From Holophagae bacterium (GTDB lineage Bacteria > Acidobacteriota > Holophagae > Acanthopleuribacterales > Acanthopleuribacteraceae): a stretch of 64,000 nt of DNA. Shown piece by piece: positions 7,831 to 17,235 of the stretch (position 1 is the first letter of the stretch; each line of letters begins with the position of its first letter). The notes beneath the pieces were generated by a model. It was not told where the DNA came from, searched no databases, and saw nothing but the letters and a program-made list of their open reading frames with translations. The position numbers and the translations under genes are program-made. The stretch is from the NCBI GenBank assembly GCA_030429565.1, contig JAUIFE010000006.1:186001-250000 (forward strand). Reading direction: 5' to 3'.

Positions 7831-9621
7831 TTGAGCAACGAAGATGGAAATTTGGTCGTGCCGACCGTGGAACAACCTCCCGCGGACGTGCCGGCCGCCG
7901 AGCCCGCTCCCAAACCTGTGATTCGTTTGGGTCGCAAACGTTTCGGCCAATACCTGATTGAACGCAATCGCATTACCGCCAAAGATTTGGAACGCGCGCT
8001 CGCGCTTCAAGAAGAGTCCGGCATCAAAATCGGTCGCATTCTCGTCGATATGGGTTTTTTGACCGAGCGCGACTGCACCTTGATTTTGTGCGAGCAGCTT
8101 GGTTTTACCTATCTCGATCCCGAGCAGTTTCCCGATGAGCTGCCCGACGTTCTCGACCGCATTTCGGTTAAATTTTTTATTGCAAATAATTTCCTGCCGC
8201 TCGCTTTTGACGAAGAAAACAAGCAGCTCAAGTTAGCTGTCGAAGATCCCTACTTGCGCGTTCCGCTCGACAACCTGGCCGAGCTTTTGGAATGCAAACT
8301 CGACGTTGTCATGTCGACCCGCTCCGATATTCAGGATGCACTCGAACGCGGTTACGGCGAGGGCATCAGTGAATTCGACAAAATCGTCGATAACGCCGAT
8401 GAAATGGATGAAAACTACGACGACGTCGAGCATCTCAAGGACCTCGCCAGTGAAGCACCTGTCATTCGTTTGGTGAACATCATCATTTCGCGCGCGGTTG
8501 AAACGCGCGCCAGCGACATTCATATTGAACCCTTCGAAAAGTCGCTCAAGGTGCGCTATCGCATCGACGGTGTTTTGAAAGAAGTTGAATCGCCGCCGCG
8601 CGGTTTGGCGCCCGCCGTTATTTCCCGCCTCAAAATTATTTCCAAGTTGGATATCGCCGAAAAACGCATTCCTCAAGACGGTCGTCTAAAAATGCGCGTG
8701 CTCGGCAAAGAAATTGACTTTCGTGTTTCGACCGTGCCGACCTTGCACGGCGAGTCGGTGGTTTTGCGTTTGCTCGACAAGGAATCGATTTCCTTTATCG
8801 AGCTGTCGATGTTGGGCATGCCCGAATATATCGAAAAGCCGTTTGTCGAATTGTCCGAGTCGCCCCACGGTATTTTGTTGGTATCAGGACCGACCGGTTC
8901 CGGTAAGACAACGTCACTTTACGCCTGCCTCAACATGCTGAACGATGCAGAAACCAAAATTCTGACCGTTGAGAACCCCGTTGAATACCAGTTGGAAGGC
9001 ATCAACCAAATCCACGTTAACGAAAAAGTGGGACTGACTTTTGCCAGCGGGCTGCGCACCATGATGCGCCAAGATCCCGATGTCATCATGGTTGGTGAGA
9101 TCCGCGACGCGGAAACCGCCGAGGTCGCCATTCAAGCCAGTTTGACCGGCCACATGGTGTTCTCGACGATTCACACCAATGACGCTCCGGGCGCCGTAAA
9201 CCGCTTGTTGGATATGGGGATTGAAGATTACCTGCTGACCTCAACCTTGCTCGGCGTGCTGGCGCAGCGATTGGTACGGGTGGTGTGTGCCGAGTGTCGC
9301 AAAGGGTATTTGCCCGATGTCGGTTTCCACAAACACATTATCAAGTACGTCGACGATCCCACCGCCGTCCACTTCTATCGTGGTGAAGGCTGCAAGACTT
9401 GCGGTTTCACCGGTTACACCGGTCGTATCGGCATCTACGAGCTGTTCCAGATCAACGACGAGATCCGTCACCTGATCATGCAAAAACCGGATACGGCTGC
9501 GCTGCGCTCCCTGGCGCGCAAGAAAGGCATGCGTTTGTTGCGTGAGGACGGCTGGCAGAAGGTTCTGGCCGGCAAAACCTCGGTTGAGGAGTTGTTTCGG
9601 GTCACGCAAGAATCACTTTAG
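7831..9621 (+). CDS. gspE: Type II secretion ATPase GspE
   Basis: Cytosolic hexameric ATPase that powers pseudopilus assembly at the GspF/GspL platform. Seen: N-terminal MshEN-like domain (FGQYLIERNRITAKDLERAL), Walker A SGPTGSGKTT (about residue 355), Asp and His boxes, Walker B QDPDVIMVGEIRD, and the zinc-binding CxxC pair (CAEC, then CKTC) typical of GspE/PilB. I chose the TTG at 7831 because GGTGAGGA sits 7 bases upstream; a TTG at 7810 would add seven residues. It is the first gene of the gsp operon. A PilB-type ATPase is possible from sequence alone, but the following gspFGHIJK order favours GspE. Confidence 0.94.
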   Translation: MSNEDGNLVVPTVEQPPADVPAAEPAPKPVIRLGRKRFGQYLIERNRITAKDLERALALQEESGIKIGRILVDMGFLTERDCTLILCEQLGFTYLDPEQFPDELPDVLDRISVKFFIANNFLPLAFDEENKQLKLAVEDPYLRVPLDNLAELLECKLDVVMSTRSDIQDALERGYGEGISEFDKIVDNADEMDENYDDVEHLKDLASEAPVIRLVNIIISRAVETRASDIHIEPFEKSLKVRYRIDGVLKEVESPPRGLAPAVISRLKIISKLDIAEKRIPQDGRLKMRVLGKEIDFRVSTVPTLHGESVVLRLLDKESISFIELSMLGMPEYIEKPFVELSESPHGILLVSGPTGSGKTTSLYACLNMLNDAETKILTVENPVEYQLEGINQIHVNEKVGLTFASGLRTMMRQDPDVIMVGEIRDAETAEVAIQASLTGHMVFSTIHTNDAPGAVNRLLDMGIEDYLLTSTLLGVLAQRLVRVVCAECRKGYLPDVGFHKHIIKYVDDPTAVHFYRGEGCKTCGFTGYTGRIGIYELFQINDEIRHLIMQKPDTAALRSLARKKGMRLLREDGWQKVLAGKTSVEELFRVTQESL

Positions 9622-9627
9622 AGCAAC

Positions 9628-9658
9628 GCCGCGTGGTGCACGCGGCCGACGCTGTTTT
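9628..9658 (+). terminator. Hairpin between gspE and gspF (possible attenuator)
   Basis: Perfect 8-bp stem gccgcgtg/cacgcggc with a 3-base loop, starting 6 bases after the gspE stop. Five T follow at a distance of 8 bases, so it is not a textbook terminator. It may protect or partly terminate the upstream message. Confidence 0.4.
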
Positions 9659-9755
9659 TGCCCCCGGGTCGGGCTTGTGACCGCGTCGTATTTCCACCAC
9701 AATGGACGGGGTTTTGCCCGCCGCCTCTTTATCCGTTTATCAACGAGGACGAATC

Positions 9756-10988
9756 ATGGCCACCTTTTACTACAAAGCTACCAATGCCGGCGGCAAGCTG
9801 GAAAGCGGCTCGCTTGAAGCCTCTGGAAAACCCCAAGCGTTGGCGTTATTGGAACGCAAGGGGTTGTTCCCGCTGTCGGTTTCCGACAAACCCAAAAAGG
9901 TGACCGAATTTAATCTGTCCGATTTCAAATTAGAAGACCTGCTGCCGCTCAACCGCATTAGCGGCAAAGAAGTGCTCGATTTTACCGACAAACTGGCGAC
10001 TTTGTTGCGTTCTGGTTTGCCGTTGGCCCGAGCCCTCACCCTGTTAATTGATACCACCGACCGAGAACCTTTAAAAGATGTCGTCCGTCAGGTGCTCAAA
10101 GACGTCAAAGCAGGTAACAGTTTTGCCGACAGTCTCGCCAAACATCCGCGGGTGTTTGAGCGACTGTACGTCAACATGGTGCGCACCGGTGAAGCCGCCG
10201 GTGTTTTGGAGAAAGTACTCGACAATGTGACGGAGTACTTGGAAGCTCGCCAGAACATGCGTTCCTATTTGATTTCCGCGCTAATTTATCCCTCGATTTT
10301 GGGGTTCACCGGCATGGGCACCGTCCTTGTCTTGGTGTTTTTTGTTCTGCCCCGTTTTCAACAGGTTTTTGACCAGGTCGGTCAAGAACTGCCCTGGATT
10401 ACCAAGCTCATGGTCGACATTACGACCTTTATCGCCGACTACAAGTTTGCGTTATTGGCCGTGGCGACGATTGGCTGGATCGCCTTCTCGCGTTGGAAAA
10501 AATCCGACGAAGGACGCGACAAGTGGGACGAAATCAAGCTGAAAATGCCGATTTTGGGTTCGCTGTTCGTGCAAATCGAGGTGAACCGTTTCTCCAATAC
10601 CTTGGGCATCTTGCTTAATAGTTCGGTGTCCTTGTTAGAGGCGATGTCGATTACCAAGGAAATTGCCAACAACCGCGTCTTTATCAAAGCGATGGACCCC
10701 ATTATCAAAGGGGTTAAAAAGGGGGACGGCATGAGCCTTCCTATGTCGCAGACCGGTGTGTTTCCGAAGATGGCGGTTCAGTTGGTAACCGTCGGCGAGG
10801 AGACCGGTACCTTGGGCGACATGTTCCTCAAAATCGCCAAGATCTACCAGGGCGATATCGAAAAAACCATTAAACGCCTGCTGGCCCTGTTCGAACCGTT
10901 CATGATTCTCGTGATGTTCGTGGTGGTCGGCGTTATTGTTGCGGCCATGTTGATGGCGGTAACCAGCTTAAGTACAAGTACATTCTAA
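9756..10988 (+). CDS. gspF: Type II secretion platform protein GspF
   Basis: Polytopic inner-membrane platform on which the pseudopilus is built; its cytosolic domains contact GspE and GspL. 410 residues, the usual length. Seen: ATFYYKATNAGGK start typical of the family, two T2SSF repeats (about residues 70-195 and 275-400) each ending in membrane segments, a motif GEEAGTLG-like in the form VGEETGTLGDM near the second repeat, and a hydrophobic C-terminal helix. ATG at 9756 follows GAGGACG. It lies 134 bases after gspE and 25 before gspG. Confidence 0.95.
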   Translation: MATFYYKATNAGGKLESGSLEASGKPQALALLERKGLFPLSVSDKPKKVTEFNLSDFKLEDLLPLNRISGKEVLDFTDKLATLLRSGLPLARALTLLIDTTDREPLKDVVRQVLKDVKAGNSFADSLAKHPRVFERLYVNMVRTGEAAGVLEKVLDNVTEYLEARQNMRSYLISALIYPSILGFTGMGTVLVLVFFVLPRFQQVFDQVGQELPWITKLMVDITTFIADYKFALLAVATIGWIAFSRWKKSDEGRDKWDEIKLKMPILGSLFVQIEVNRFSNTLGILLNSSVSLLEAMSITKEIANNRVFIKAMDPIIKGVKKGDGMSLPMSQTGVFPKMAVQLVTVGEETGTLGDMFLKIAKIYQGDIEKTIKRLLALFEPFMILVMFVVVGVIVAAMLMAVTSLSTSTF

Positions 10989-11013
10989 AGTTAGTGTTAG
11001 TCTGGAGGGTTCC

Positions 11014-11448
11014 ATGAAAACCGAAACACAACGCAAAAACAGCCTTCGTCGCGGTTTTACCCTGGTCGAAATGATGGCGGTTGTTGTCATCATCGGCATC
11101 TTGGCGGCGGTCATCGCCCCCAAGTTCTTTAACCAAGTTTCCGGTGCCAAACGCACCTCTGCCTTGCGCGACATTAAAACTCTGGAAGGCCAGGTTACCC
11201 TGTTCCGCTTCCAGCACAGCAGTCTTCCCGAGGAATTGGTCGACTTGGCGGTTGAGCCCAACAACGTCAAAAACTTCAAACCTTTCGTCGAGAAAGCAGC
11301 CCTTAAAGATCCCTGGGATAACCCGTACCAGTATCGTGCGCCCGGCGACTCCGGCCGCGATTTCGAAATTTGGTCACTTGGCGCCGACGGCAAAGAAGGC
11401 GGCGAGGGTGACGCAGCCGACATCAAAGGTTGGGAAGAGGAAGATTAA
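11014..11448 (+). CDS. gspG: Major pseudopilin GspG
   Basis: Main subunit of the type II pseudopilus. 144 residues. Short basic leader RRG then FTLVEMMAVVVIIGILAAV: cleavage by the prepilin peptidase after Gly and N-methylation of Phe+1 are expected, with Glu+5 present. The C-terminal half carries the GspG signature KDPWDNPYQYR and GADGKEGGEGDAADI, the latter matching the calcium-binding loop of the family. GGAGG precedes the ATG. A hairpin follows the gene and probably helps keep its expression above that of the minor pseudopilins. Confidence 0.96.
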   Translation: MKTETQRKNSLRRGFTLVEMMAVVVIIGILAAVIAPKFFNQVSGAKRTSALRDIKTLEGQVTLFRFQHSSLPEELVDLAVEPNNVKNFKPFVEKAALKDPWDNPYQYRAPGDSGRDFEIWSLGADGKEGGEGDAADIKGWEEED

Positions 11449-11460
11449 CCCGATCGATCT

Positions 11461-11529
11461 CGTGCCCCGCTGTCTTTCGGTGCGGGCACGTTCCCTTTAA
11501 TCTGTAACCGCGATCCCATTCGGGGTCGC
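11461..11529 (+). terminator. Tandem hairpins between gspG and gspH (attenuator)
   Basis: First stem cgtgccc/gggcacg with one bulged C (11461-11490) followed by ttcccttt. Second stem gcgatccc/ggggtcgc at 11510-11529 runs close to the gspH ribosome binding site. The position suits partial termination or message protection after the abundant pseudopilin gspG. Confidence 0.5.
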
Positions 11530-11542
11530 TCGTGGAGTTCCC

Positions 11543-12187
11543 ATGTTGCGCAAGCGCCGCCCTGCTTTTACTTTGCTGGAAATGATTGTGGTCGTCACCC
11601 TGATGGCCGTCCTGATGGGCGCGGCCGTGGTTTTGGTGTTCGGCAGCCGTGACGGTGTCGTCGTTAAAGACGAAGGCGCCCGAATGCTCGCTTACCTGCG
11701 CAACGCTTGGGATCATACGCGGGCCAGCGGCGCACCACTCGTGTTTCGGCCCAATTATCAGGACGGCACGCTTCACTATTACGATCCACGCACCCAAAAA
11801 ACCAAAAAAGCCTCGCTGGCCAAAGGTCATTACGTGGTTGGGATTCGGCTCAATGACCGGATGTACAGCCAAGCGACGGGCGGCATGGCGACGCCGGTGG
11901 TGGCAAGCGACAGCGAAGGCGATCAGGAAGCAAGTGAAGCTCTGGCTTTCGAGGACGAGTTCGCCCTGTTCATTTCCGAGGGGCGCGGTATGGCCCGCAT
12001 CGCCGTGATTTTTGCCGTCCTCAAAGAGGAAGACGGCCCGGTTGATGTCGCCAACTTCAGCAACATCGTGATGTGTTCGCTCAACCTGATCACTGGGAAA
12101 GGCGCGGTCACCGAAATTGACGAGCGGGAATTTGACAACCTGTTCGCCATCTCATACGAGGCGGAAAACAATGAAGGCGTTTACTAA
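11543..12187 (+). CDS. gspH: Minor pseudopilin GspH
   Basis: Minor pseudopilin of the type II system. 214 residues. Leader of about 8 residues, then AFTLLEMIVVVTLMAVLMGAAVV; here Ala, not Gly, precedes Phe+1 (RRPA-F), an unusual but tolerated -1 residue. The globular domain that follows has a GspH-like pattern (GARMLAYLRNAWDHTRASG). GGAG lies 8 bases before the ATG. Its last 17 bases overlap gspI. Confidence 0.88.
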   Translation: MLRKRRPAFTLLEMIVVVTLMAVLMGAAVVLVFGSRDGVVVKDEGARMLAYLRNAWDHTRASGAPLVFRPNYQDGTLHYYDPRTQKTKKASLAKGHYVVGIRLNDRMYSQATGGMATPVVASDSEGDQEASEALAFEDEFALFISEGRGMARIAVIFAVLKEEDGPVDVANFSNIVMCSLNLITGKGAVTEIDEREFDNLFAISYEAENNEGVY

Positions 12188-12611
12188 ACCCCGTCGCGAA
12201 TTACGCGGCTCCACCGGGTCCAAACACGCCGGCTTTACGTTGCTTGAAGCGATGGCGGCCTTGGCGATTCTCGGTATTAGCTTGGTCATCCTATTGCGGT
12301 CGCAAACGCTTTCGATTAGCAATGTCACGCAAGTTCAACGTTACGAACGCGGTGTGTTCATTACCGAGAACAACCTCCACTGGACCTTCCTCGACCTCAA
12401 CGAAGCGGAATCCTGGCGCGACTATCAAGACGTCAGCGGCATTGACGGCGATTACAACTGGCGCGTTTCAATTGAAGCGGTTGAGATGGAAATGCAATTC
12501 GACACGCCTGTCGTGATGCTGCGTGTGGTGGCAACCACCTCTTGGCGCGAAGGCGTCGCCGACCGCGATTACACCTTGGAAACCTGGTACCTGTGGGGAG
12601 AAGAGCCATGA
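12171..12611 (+). CDS. gspI: Minor pseudopilin GspI
   Basis: Minor pseudopilin thought to start the tip complex with GspJ and GspK. 146 residues from an ATG at 12171 preceded by GAGGCGG. Leader of about 20 residues ending HAG, then FTLLEAMAALAILGISLVILL with Glu+5. The RYERGVFITENNLHW region matches the family pattern of aligned tip residues. It overlaps gspH by 17 bases and gspJ by 4 (ATGA), indicating coupled translation. Confidence 0.9.
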   Translation: MKAFTKPRRELRGSTGSKHAGFTLLEAMAALAILGISLVILLRSQTLSISNVTQVQRYERGVFITENNLHWTFLDLNEAESWRDYQDVSGIDGDYNWRVSIEAVEMEMQFDTPVVMLRVVATTSWREGVADRDYTLETWYLWGEEP

Positions 12612-13675
12612 TTTGTGAGCCGTTCGCCGCCACGCACCGGCGCGCTTTTACCCTGCTCGAAATGGTTGCCACCGTCCTGATTGGGGCCTTCATCATCATG
12701 ATGGTCGCCGGTGTGCTGCGCAACAGTATGTTCGCGTGGGAAACCGTACAGGCAAAGGTCGGGGTCAATTACAACCGTCGCATGGTGCTCGACCTGATCA
12801 AACGCCAGACCTCCTCGCTGTTCCTGCGCACCGAAGCGGAACAACTCAGCGGTACCAGCCGCCGCGGTCGCGGCCCGCGTCGTACCGGCGGCAGGCCGAC
12901 GCCCGAGCCCAACAACGACCGCAACCCGCAAGCGGCCGGTCCGCAACCGCCCACGGGTTTTCAGTTGCCGGAAGGCTCTCACTTCTTTTTAGGCACCCCG
13001 CAAGAACTCAACTTTTTGTCGACGGTTTCATTTTTATCCGACTTTCCCGGGCAAGTCGGCGTCAGATATTTCGTGGTGCAAGGTTCCCTCGAGGATGGCG
13101 CGGATTTGATGTCGTTGCCTTCTTCGCGTACGGTGAATCCGCGTGGCGACGCCAACCTTATTGAGCGTTTTGAAGGTGGAACCCAATTGGACTATCCACC
13201 GCCGCTCGAAGGTGAGCTTTATCTGTATGTTGAGGAAACCAACTTGTTTTTATCGCAAAGCGCCGAAAACACGGCCCAGTACAATGGTAACGGCGATGCC
13301 GCCACGGCGCAGGAGCCCACCATTATCTCTGGAGAATCACGGGATGACGCAAGCTCAGACCAAGCCGGGGCGCCGTCTGAAGCTGTCGGTACGAGCTCAA
13401 TGGCGTTGATCGGACCGTTGCGTTCCTTCTCTTTGCGGTACCGGTACCCACTCAATCGCGGCGTGCAAGAGGAAGATACGGCCGAAGATTGGGCCGAGGC
13501 TTGGGACCTGGAAACCGAGGGCCGTTACCCTTCGGCGGTTGAATTCACCTTGTTTTACGAACAGCCAGGCGTGACTGACGACATCCCGACCGAAGAGCTG
13601 CCGGGCATCCGCATGGTTTTGCCGATTTACGATTCCAACAACCTCATGCGGGGAGGCAACAATGCGCCTTTCTAA
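12608..13675 (+). CDS. gspJ: Minor pseudopilin GspJ
   Basis: Tip-complex minor pseudopilin. 355 residues from the ATG at 12608, longer than usual for GspJ (about 200-240). Leader ends RRA, then FTLLEMVATVLIGAFIIMMVAGV. As in gspH, Ala rather than Gly precedes Phe+1. The extra length comes from two low-complexity insertions: an Arg/Gly/Pro-rich stretch at about residues 80-120, and an Asn/Ala/Ser/Glu-rich stretch at about residues 220-260. Overlaps gspI by 4 bases and gspK by 14. Confidence 0.85.
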   Translation: MICEPFAATHRRAFTLLEMVATVLIGAFIIMMVAGVLRNSMFAWETVQAKVGVNYNRRMVLDLIKRQTSSLFLRTEAEQLSGTSRRGRGPRRTGGRPTPEPNNDRNPQAAGPQPPTGFQLPEGSHFFLGTPQELNFLSTVSFLSDFPGQVGVRYFVVQGSLEDGADLMSLPSSRTVNPRGDANLIERFEGGTQLDYPPPLEGELYLYVEETNLFLSQSAENTAQYNGNGDAATAQEPTIISGESRDDASSDQAGAPSEAVGTSSMALIGPLRSFSLRYRYPLNRGVQEEDTAEDWAEAWDLETEGRYPSAVEFTLFYEQPGVTDDIPTEELPGIRMVLPIYDSNNLMRGGNNAPF

Positions 13676-14648
13676 CCCGCCGGCCGCGCAACGCGGCAAT
13701 ATTCTGATCACCGTGCTGTGGATCATCATGATCATGGCCGTGTTGGTCTTGGGTCTCAATTACGAAGCGCGCAGCGATGTGGAACGCACCATGCTTTTTC
13801 GCGACCGCTCCCGGGCTTACTGGTTGGCGCGTGGCGCTGTTGAACGCGCCAAGTACGATTACGCCTTGGCCAAGATGCGGGCCGACGAGGAAATTCCGCA
13901 ACGGACCAAGTACACCTACGAATTTGCCGACGGCTATGCGGTGGTGCAGTTGCTGAACCACACCCACCTGATGTCGATCAACTCGGCGAACCGCGAACTG
14001 TGGGACCAGCTTTTTTCCTACTACGAAATCGAAGAAACGGAACGCGACGCTTTGATCGACGCCATTTTTGATTGGGTCGACGAAGACGATTTGCCGCGTT
14101 TGAACGGGATTGAGGAAGAGTATTACTTGGGTCTAAACCCGCCTTATTTCCCGCGTAACAGTGAGTTCCACAGTGTGGAAGAGTTGTTGTTGGTGCGCGG
14201 CATCACCGAGGACTTGTTCTACGGCGTACCTGGCTCGGGTAAACCGGGTTTGCGCGATTTGCTCACCGCCCAGGGACCGCGGATCACCAAATTCGATATC
14301 AACACCTGCCCGAGTGGTATGTTGATGGCCTTTCTGGGGATTACCCGTGAAGAGGCCGACCAAATCAAAGCGGCGCGCGAACTCGAGCGTTTTGAAACCG
14401 TTATCCAAGTGGGCGAGCTGTTTAACGGCGAACTCAATGAAAAGCTGATGCAATTTTTTACCGTTTATCAGGGCAATCAATTTAAGATCCGTGCCACCGG
14501 TTATGTAACCAATTCGTTGGCGCGGTATACCGTTGAAGACGAGGTGCGGTTCTCCGGGGGTGATCGCCTGTTCACCAACCTGTCGCACAAGGATTTTTCC
14601 CTCAAGCACGTCGACGAAACGCAGCAAATCGATCCCGAAGTTAACTAA
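13662..14648 (+). CDS. gspK: Type II secretion tip protein GspK
   Basis: Large minor pseudopilin capping the pseudopilus. 328 residues. Leader AAQRG then NILITVLWIIMIMAVLVLGL; the first mature residue is Asn and position +5 is Thr, not Glu, as known for GspK, whose lack of Glu+5 fits a tip position. YWLARGAVERAKYD and INSANRELWDQLFS followed by a helix-hairpin-helix-like region are family features. Start codon lies inside gspJ. Confidence 0.93.
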   Translation: MRLSNPPAAQRGNILITVLWIIMIMAVLVLGLNYEARSDVERTMLFRDRSRAYWLARGAVERAKYDYALAKMRADEEIPQRTKYTYEFADGYAVVQLLNHTHLMSINSANRELWDQLFSYYEIEETERDALIDAIFDWVDEDDLPRLNGIEEEYYLGLNPPYFPRNSEFHSVEELLLVRGITEDLFYGVPGSGKPGLRDLLTAQGPRITKFDINTCPSGMLMAFLGITREEADQIKAARELERFETVIQVGELFNGELNEKLMQFFTVYQGNQFKIRATGYVTNSLARYTVEDEVRFSGGDRLFTNLSHKDFSLKHVDETQQIDPEVN

Positions 14649-14665
14649 GCACAAGGCAGAACACC

Positions 14666-16093
14666 ATGGTACAAGCTGGAAATTTAAAACTCGAACTCAA
14701 CTTGCGCGGCAAGGGCTGGGGCATTTCTTTTGACGAGCGCGAACTGCGTTTGGCCGCCATCCAAAACAAACGCAACCTGATGACCCTTACCGGGGAGGAT
14801 GTGTTGCCGGAGTTCGCGGATAAAAGCGAAGAAGAAGTGTTGGAGTTTATTGACGATTTTCAAGCCAAATTCCACGTCAAACGTGCTGACGCCTTTTTGG
14901 TGCTGCCGCGCAACCAGGTGCGCATTCAGATGGCTGATTTCCCGCTGGAGGCCAAGGAGAACTTGGATGAAGCGGTCAGTTACCAAATGGCCAACTACTT
15001 TCCCGGCGACTTAGAACTGTGGCAGTTTTTCCCGCAGGAAGTGTCGCGCGGCGATCAGTTACGCGTCATGATTGTGGCTGTGAAAAAAGAAGTTCTCGGG
15101 CACGCCTTTAGTTTTATTCGCCGTTGGAACCTCAAGCTCGCCGGCGTCACCATCGACACCTTTGCCTTGTTCAACGCTTTTGTGCGCAACTACGCCGAGG
15201 ACCTCAAGGAACGCCATCACATGATGTTCCACTTCTTTAGTGACGGCATGGAGATGTTGTCTTGCAGCGAGGGGCGCCTGACCAGCAGCTTCTTCCTGAA
15301 GTACCCCGATTGGGAAGATCCCGAGCGGGCGCGGCAACAAATGGTGGCCGATTTGGAGTTGGGTTTCTCGCAAACGCGGCGGGAGCCGGGGGATTTCGAA
15401 AATTACTTTTGGGTGGGACGCCCACCCGAGCATATTGGCCGTTTGCTGAAGGAAGAATTCGGTTTTCCCGAAAACAGTCAGCGCGACGCCGCCAACGAAC
15501 TTTTGCCAATCGATGCGGTGCCGGCGTATGGGGCCGCGGTCAACGCCGTTTTAGAAAAACCGGCGCTCGGCCTCAACATGTTGCCTGAAAACCTGCGCCG
15601 TCGTCACAAGCAGTTGCCGGTCATGATCGGCACCGTGGTCGTGGCGCTCGTTCTGATCGTGATGTTGGGCTTAGAAATTAAGGACTACATGGGGCTGCGA
15701 CGCCAGTACAACCGATTGGAAGAGCAGCGGGTGGAAGTCATGGCGCGCATGAACGAATTGGCCGCCGCGCGCGAGAAGTACCAAGCCAAACGCGAAGAAG
15801 TGGAGATGTTTCAGCGCTTTCAGGCATCTTACTTGTTTAGCAAGTTGCTCTACGTACTGGCCAATGAGCTGCCGGAAGATACCTATTTGACCAACTTGCG
15901 GTTGCAAAACGGCAACGAACTTAAAATTCGCGGTGAATCCGGGGATCCGTTTCAGGTGCAGCGTATTTTGCGCAACGTACCGTTTCTCGTTGATATCAAA
16001 GCGCCCAATGCCATCACCACCGGCCGTCGCGGTGATGGGAAAAAGAAATTTAATATCGACGCCAAAATCAAGCTGGAGAGCTTGCCGGAGTGA
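14666..16093 (+). CDS. gspL: GspL-type assembly protein (PilM-PilN-like fusion)
   Basis: Inner-membrane assembly protein linking the cytosolic ATPase to the periplasm. 475 residues in two parts. An actin-like cytoplasmic domain (about residues 1-310) resembles PilM/GspL-N. One membrane helix follows (about 316-336, VMIGTVVVALVLIVMLGLEI), then a coiled coil and a periplasmic ferredoxin-like domain resembling PilN (about 400-475, ELPEDTYLTNLRLQNGNELKIRGES). That layout is the one known for GspL, but the wording is closer to PilM and PilN. It lies 17 bases after gspK. Confidence 0.82.
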   Translation: MVQAGNLKLELNLRGKGWGISFDERELRLAAIQNKRNLMTLTGEDVLPEFADKSEEEVLEFIDDFQAKFHVKRADAFLVLPRNQVRIQMADFPLEAKENLDEAVSYQMANYFPGDLELWQFFPQEVSRGDQLRVMIVAVKKEVLGHAFSFIRRWNLKLAGVTIDTFALFNAFVRNYAEDLKERHHMMFHFFSDGMEMLSCSEGRLTSSFFLKYPDWEDPERARQQMVADLELGFSQTRREPGDFENYFWVGRPPEHIGRLLKEEFGFPENSQRDAANELLPIDAVPAYGAAVNAVLEKPALGLNMLPENLRRRHKQLPVMIGTVVVALVLIVMLGLEIKDYMGLRRQYNRLEEQRVEVMARMNELAAAREKYQAKREEVEMFQRFQASYLFSKLLYVLANELPEDTYLTNLRLQNGNELKIRGESGDPFQVQRILRNVPFLVDIKAPNAITTGRRGDGKKKFNIDAKIKLESLPE

Positions 16094-16182
16094 GCCGCGA
16101 CGCACACCCTCGCCTTTCCAGCTTGAGTCAGTCGCGCGGCAGTGTTAATTTGTGAGTTTTGGTTGCCGTCGGCTTTTTTCGA

Positions 16183-16208
16183 CCGGGTTTGAAACCCGGC
16201 CGTTTTGT
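16183..16208 (+). terminator. Hairpin between gspL and gspM
   Basis: Perfect 8-bp stem ccgggttt/aaacccgg with a one-base centre, followed by ccgttttgttt. It lies about 90 bases after the gspL stop inside a 158-base gap. It is a plausible partial terminator within the operon. Confidence 0.55.
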
Positions 16209-16251
16209 TTGAAGATCGCCACCCGCTAACCGTCATTCGGAGGACCGGACC

Positions 16252-17235
16252 TTGAAAAAGTTTAACCGACGAGAAAAAACGATCCTGAGATTGATGCTTG
16301 CGGTGATCGGAGTTTGGGTTGCCTTGGAAGTCCGAGACATCTATCTGCAGAGCAAAATGGATCTCGAGGCCGACATTGAGGCGACCAGCGTGCAAATTAC
16401 CAGTCAACTGAGCCAGCTTCAAAGCGAAAGCCCGCAGAAGTATCTCGACGATGCCGCCGCGCTCGACGATCAGCTCAAACGCGCGCGCCAAAAAATTATG
16501 GGGTTGCCCAATCGCGGCGTTGCCTCGGAAATTGTCAGTTCGACCCTCAACAAAAAAGCGCTTGCCGCCGGCGTTGAGCTAACTTCAATTAGCGGCCGTC
16601 GCGCCGAAGAAGTTGGCGAGGAAAGTGAGCTGGTGGAATTGCGCACCTACTTCGCCTTTAACAGCGATTTACGCGAATTGCTGACGATGATGGAGAGTTT
16701 GGAAGATGAGCCCTACTACTTGGTGTTGCACCAGGTGAATGTGACCAGTCGGCGCAACAACTTGCGACGCAACCGGCGCAAGGGGCGCAATGCCCGCAAG
16801 AAGGGGCTCAACGGCAACGCCCTCATCAGCACCTTGTTCAAGCAGGATGCCGCCGGCAAAGAAAGCGATTACCGGCAAGCCGTGATCATCAGTCCTGAGA
16901 GCCAACCAGCCGACTCGGACGAGGCCGAACCGGATGCCGAGAAGTCGGACGCCGGCCAAGGTGGCGATGTGAAAGCCGATCAAGGGCAACCTAAAAAACA
17001 AGATTTGCCGCGTTTGGATGTGGAAGCTCGCCGCGATGACGAAGACGATTTCGAGGATGAAGGCCGCGATGATGACGAGAAACGTGCACCGCAAACGCTG
17101 CCCGAAAAACGTCGCCCGCCGGTTGATCAAAGTTCCGCTGATCGCGCCGACATCCCTAAACTTAAACCGCCGGCTCGTCCTTTGACGGAATCGAGTAAGC
17201 CCAAATCCAATATGCGAAGAAAATTCAGACCCTAA
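16252..17235 (+). CDS. gspM: GspM/PilO-like type II secretion protein with long charged tail
   Basis: Bitopic inner-membrane protein that pairs with GspL. 327 residues from a TTG preceded by CGGAGGA. Short basic N-terminus, one membrane helix (about 10-28), a coiled coil (about 38-90) and a compact periplasmic domain (about 95-170) give the GspM/PilO plan. The remaining half is unusual for the family: a strongly basic patch (RRNRRKGRNARKKG, about residues 173-186) and then an acidic, Pro-rich tail to residue 327. I assign it from position between gspL and gspD and from architecture, not from a diagnostic motif. Confidence 0.72.
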   Translation: MKKFNRREKTILRLMLAVIGVWVALEVRDIYLQSKMDLEADIEATSVQITSQLSQLQSESPQKYLDDAAALDDQLKRARQKIMGLPNRGVASEIVSSTLNKKALAAGVELTSISGRRAEEVGEESELVELRTYFAFNSDLRELLTMMESLEDEPYYLVLHQVNVTSRRNNLRRNRRKGRNARKKGLNGNALISTLFKQDAAGKESDYRQAVIISPESQPADSDEAEPDAEKSDAGQGGDVKADQGQPKKQDLPRLDVEARRDDEDDFEDEGRDDDEKRAPQTLPEKRRPPVDQSSADRADIPKLKPPARPLTESSKPKSNMRRKFRP

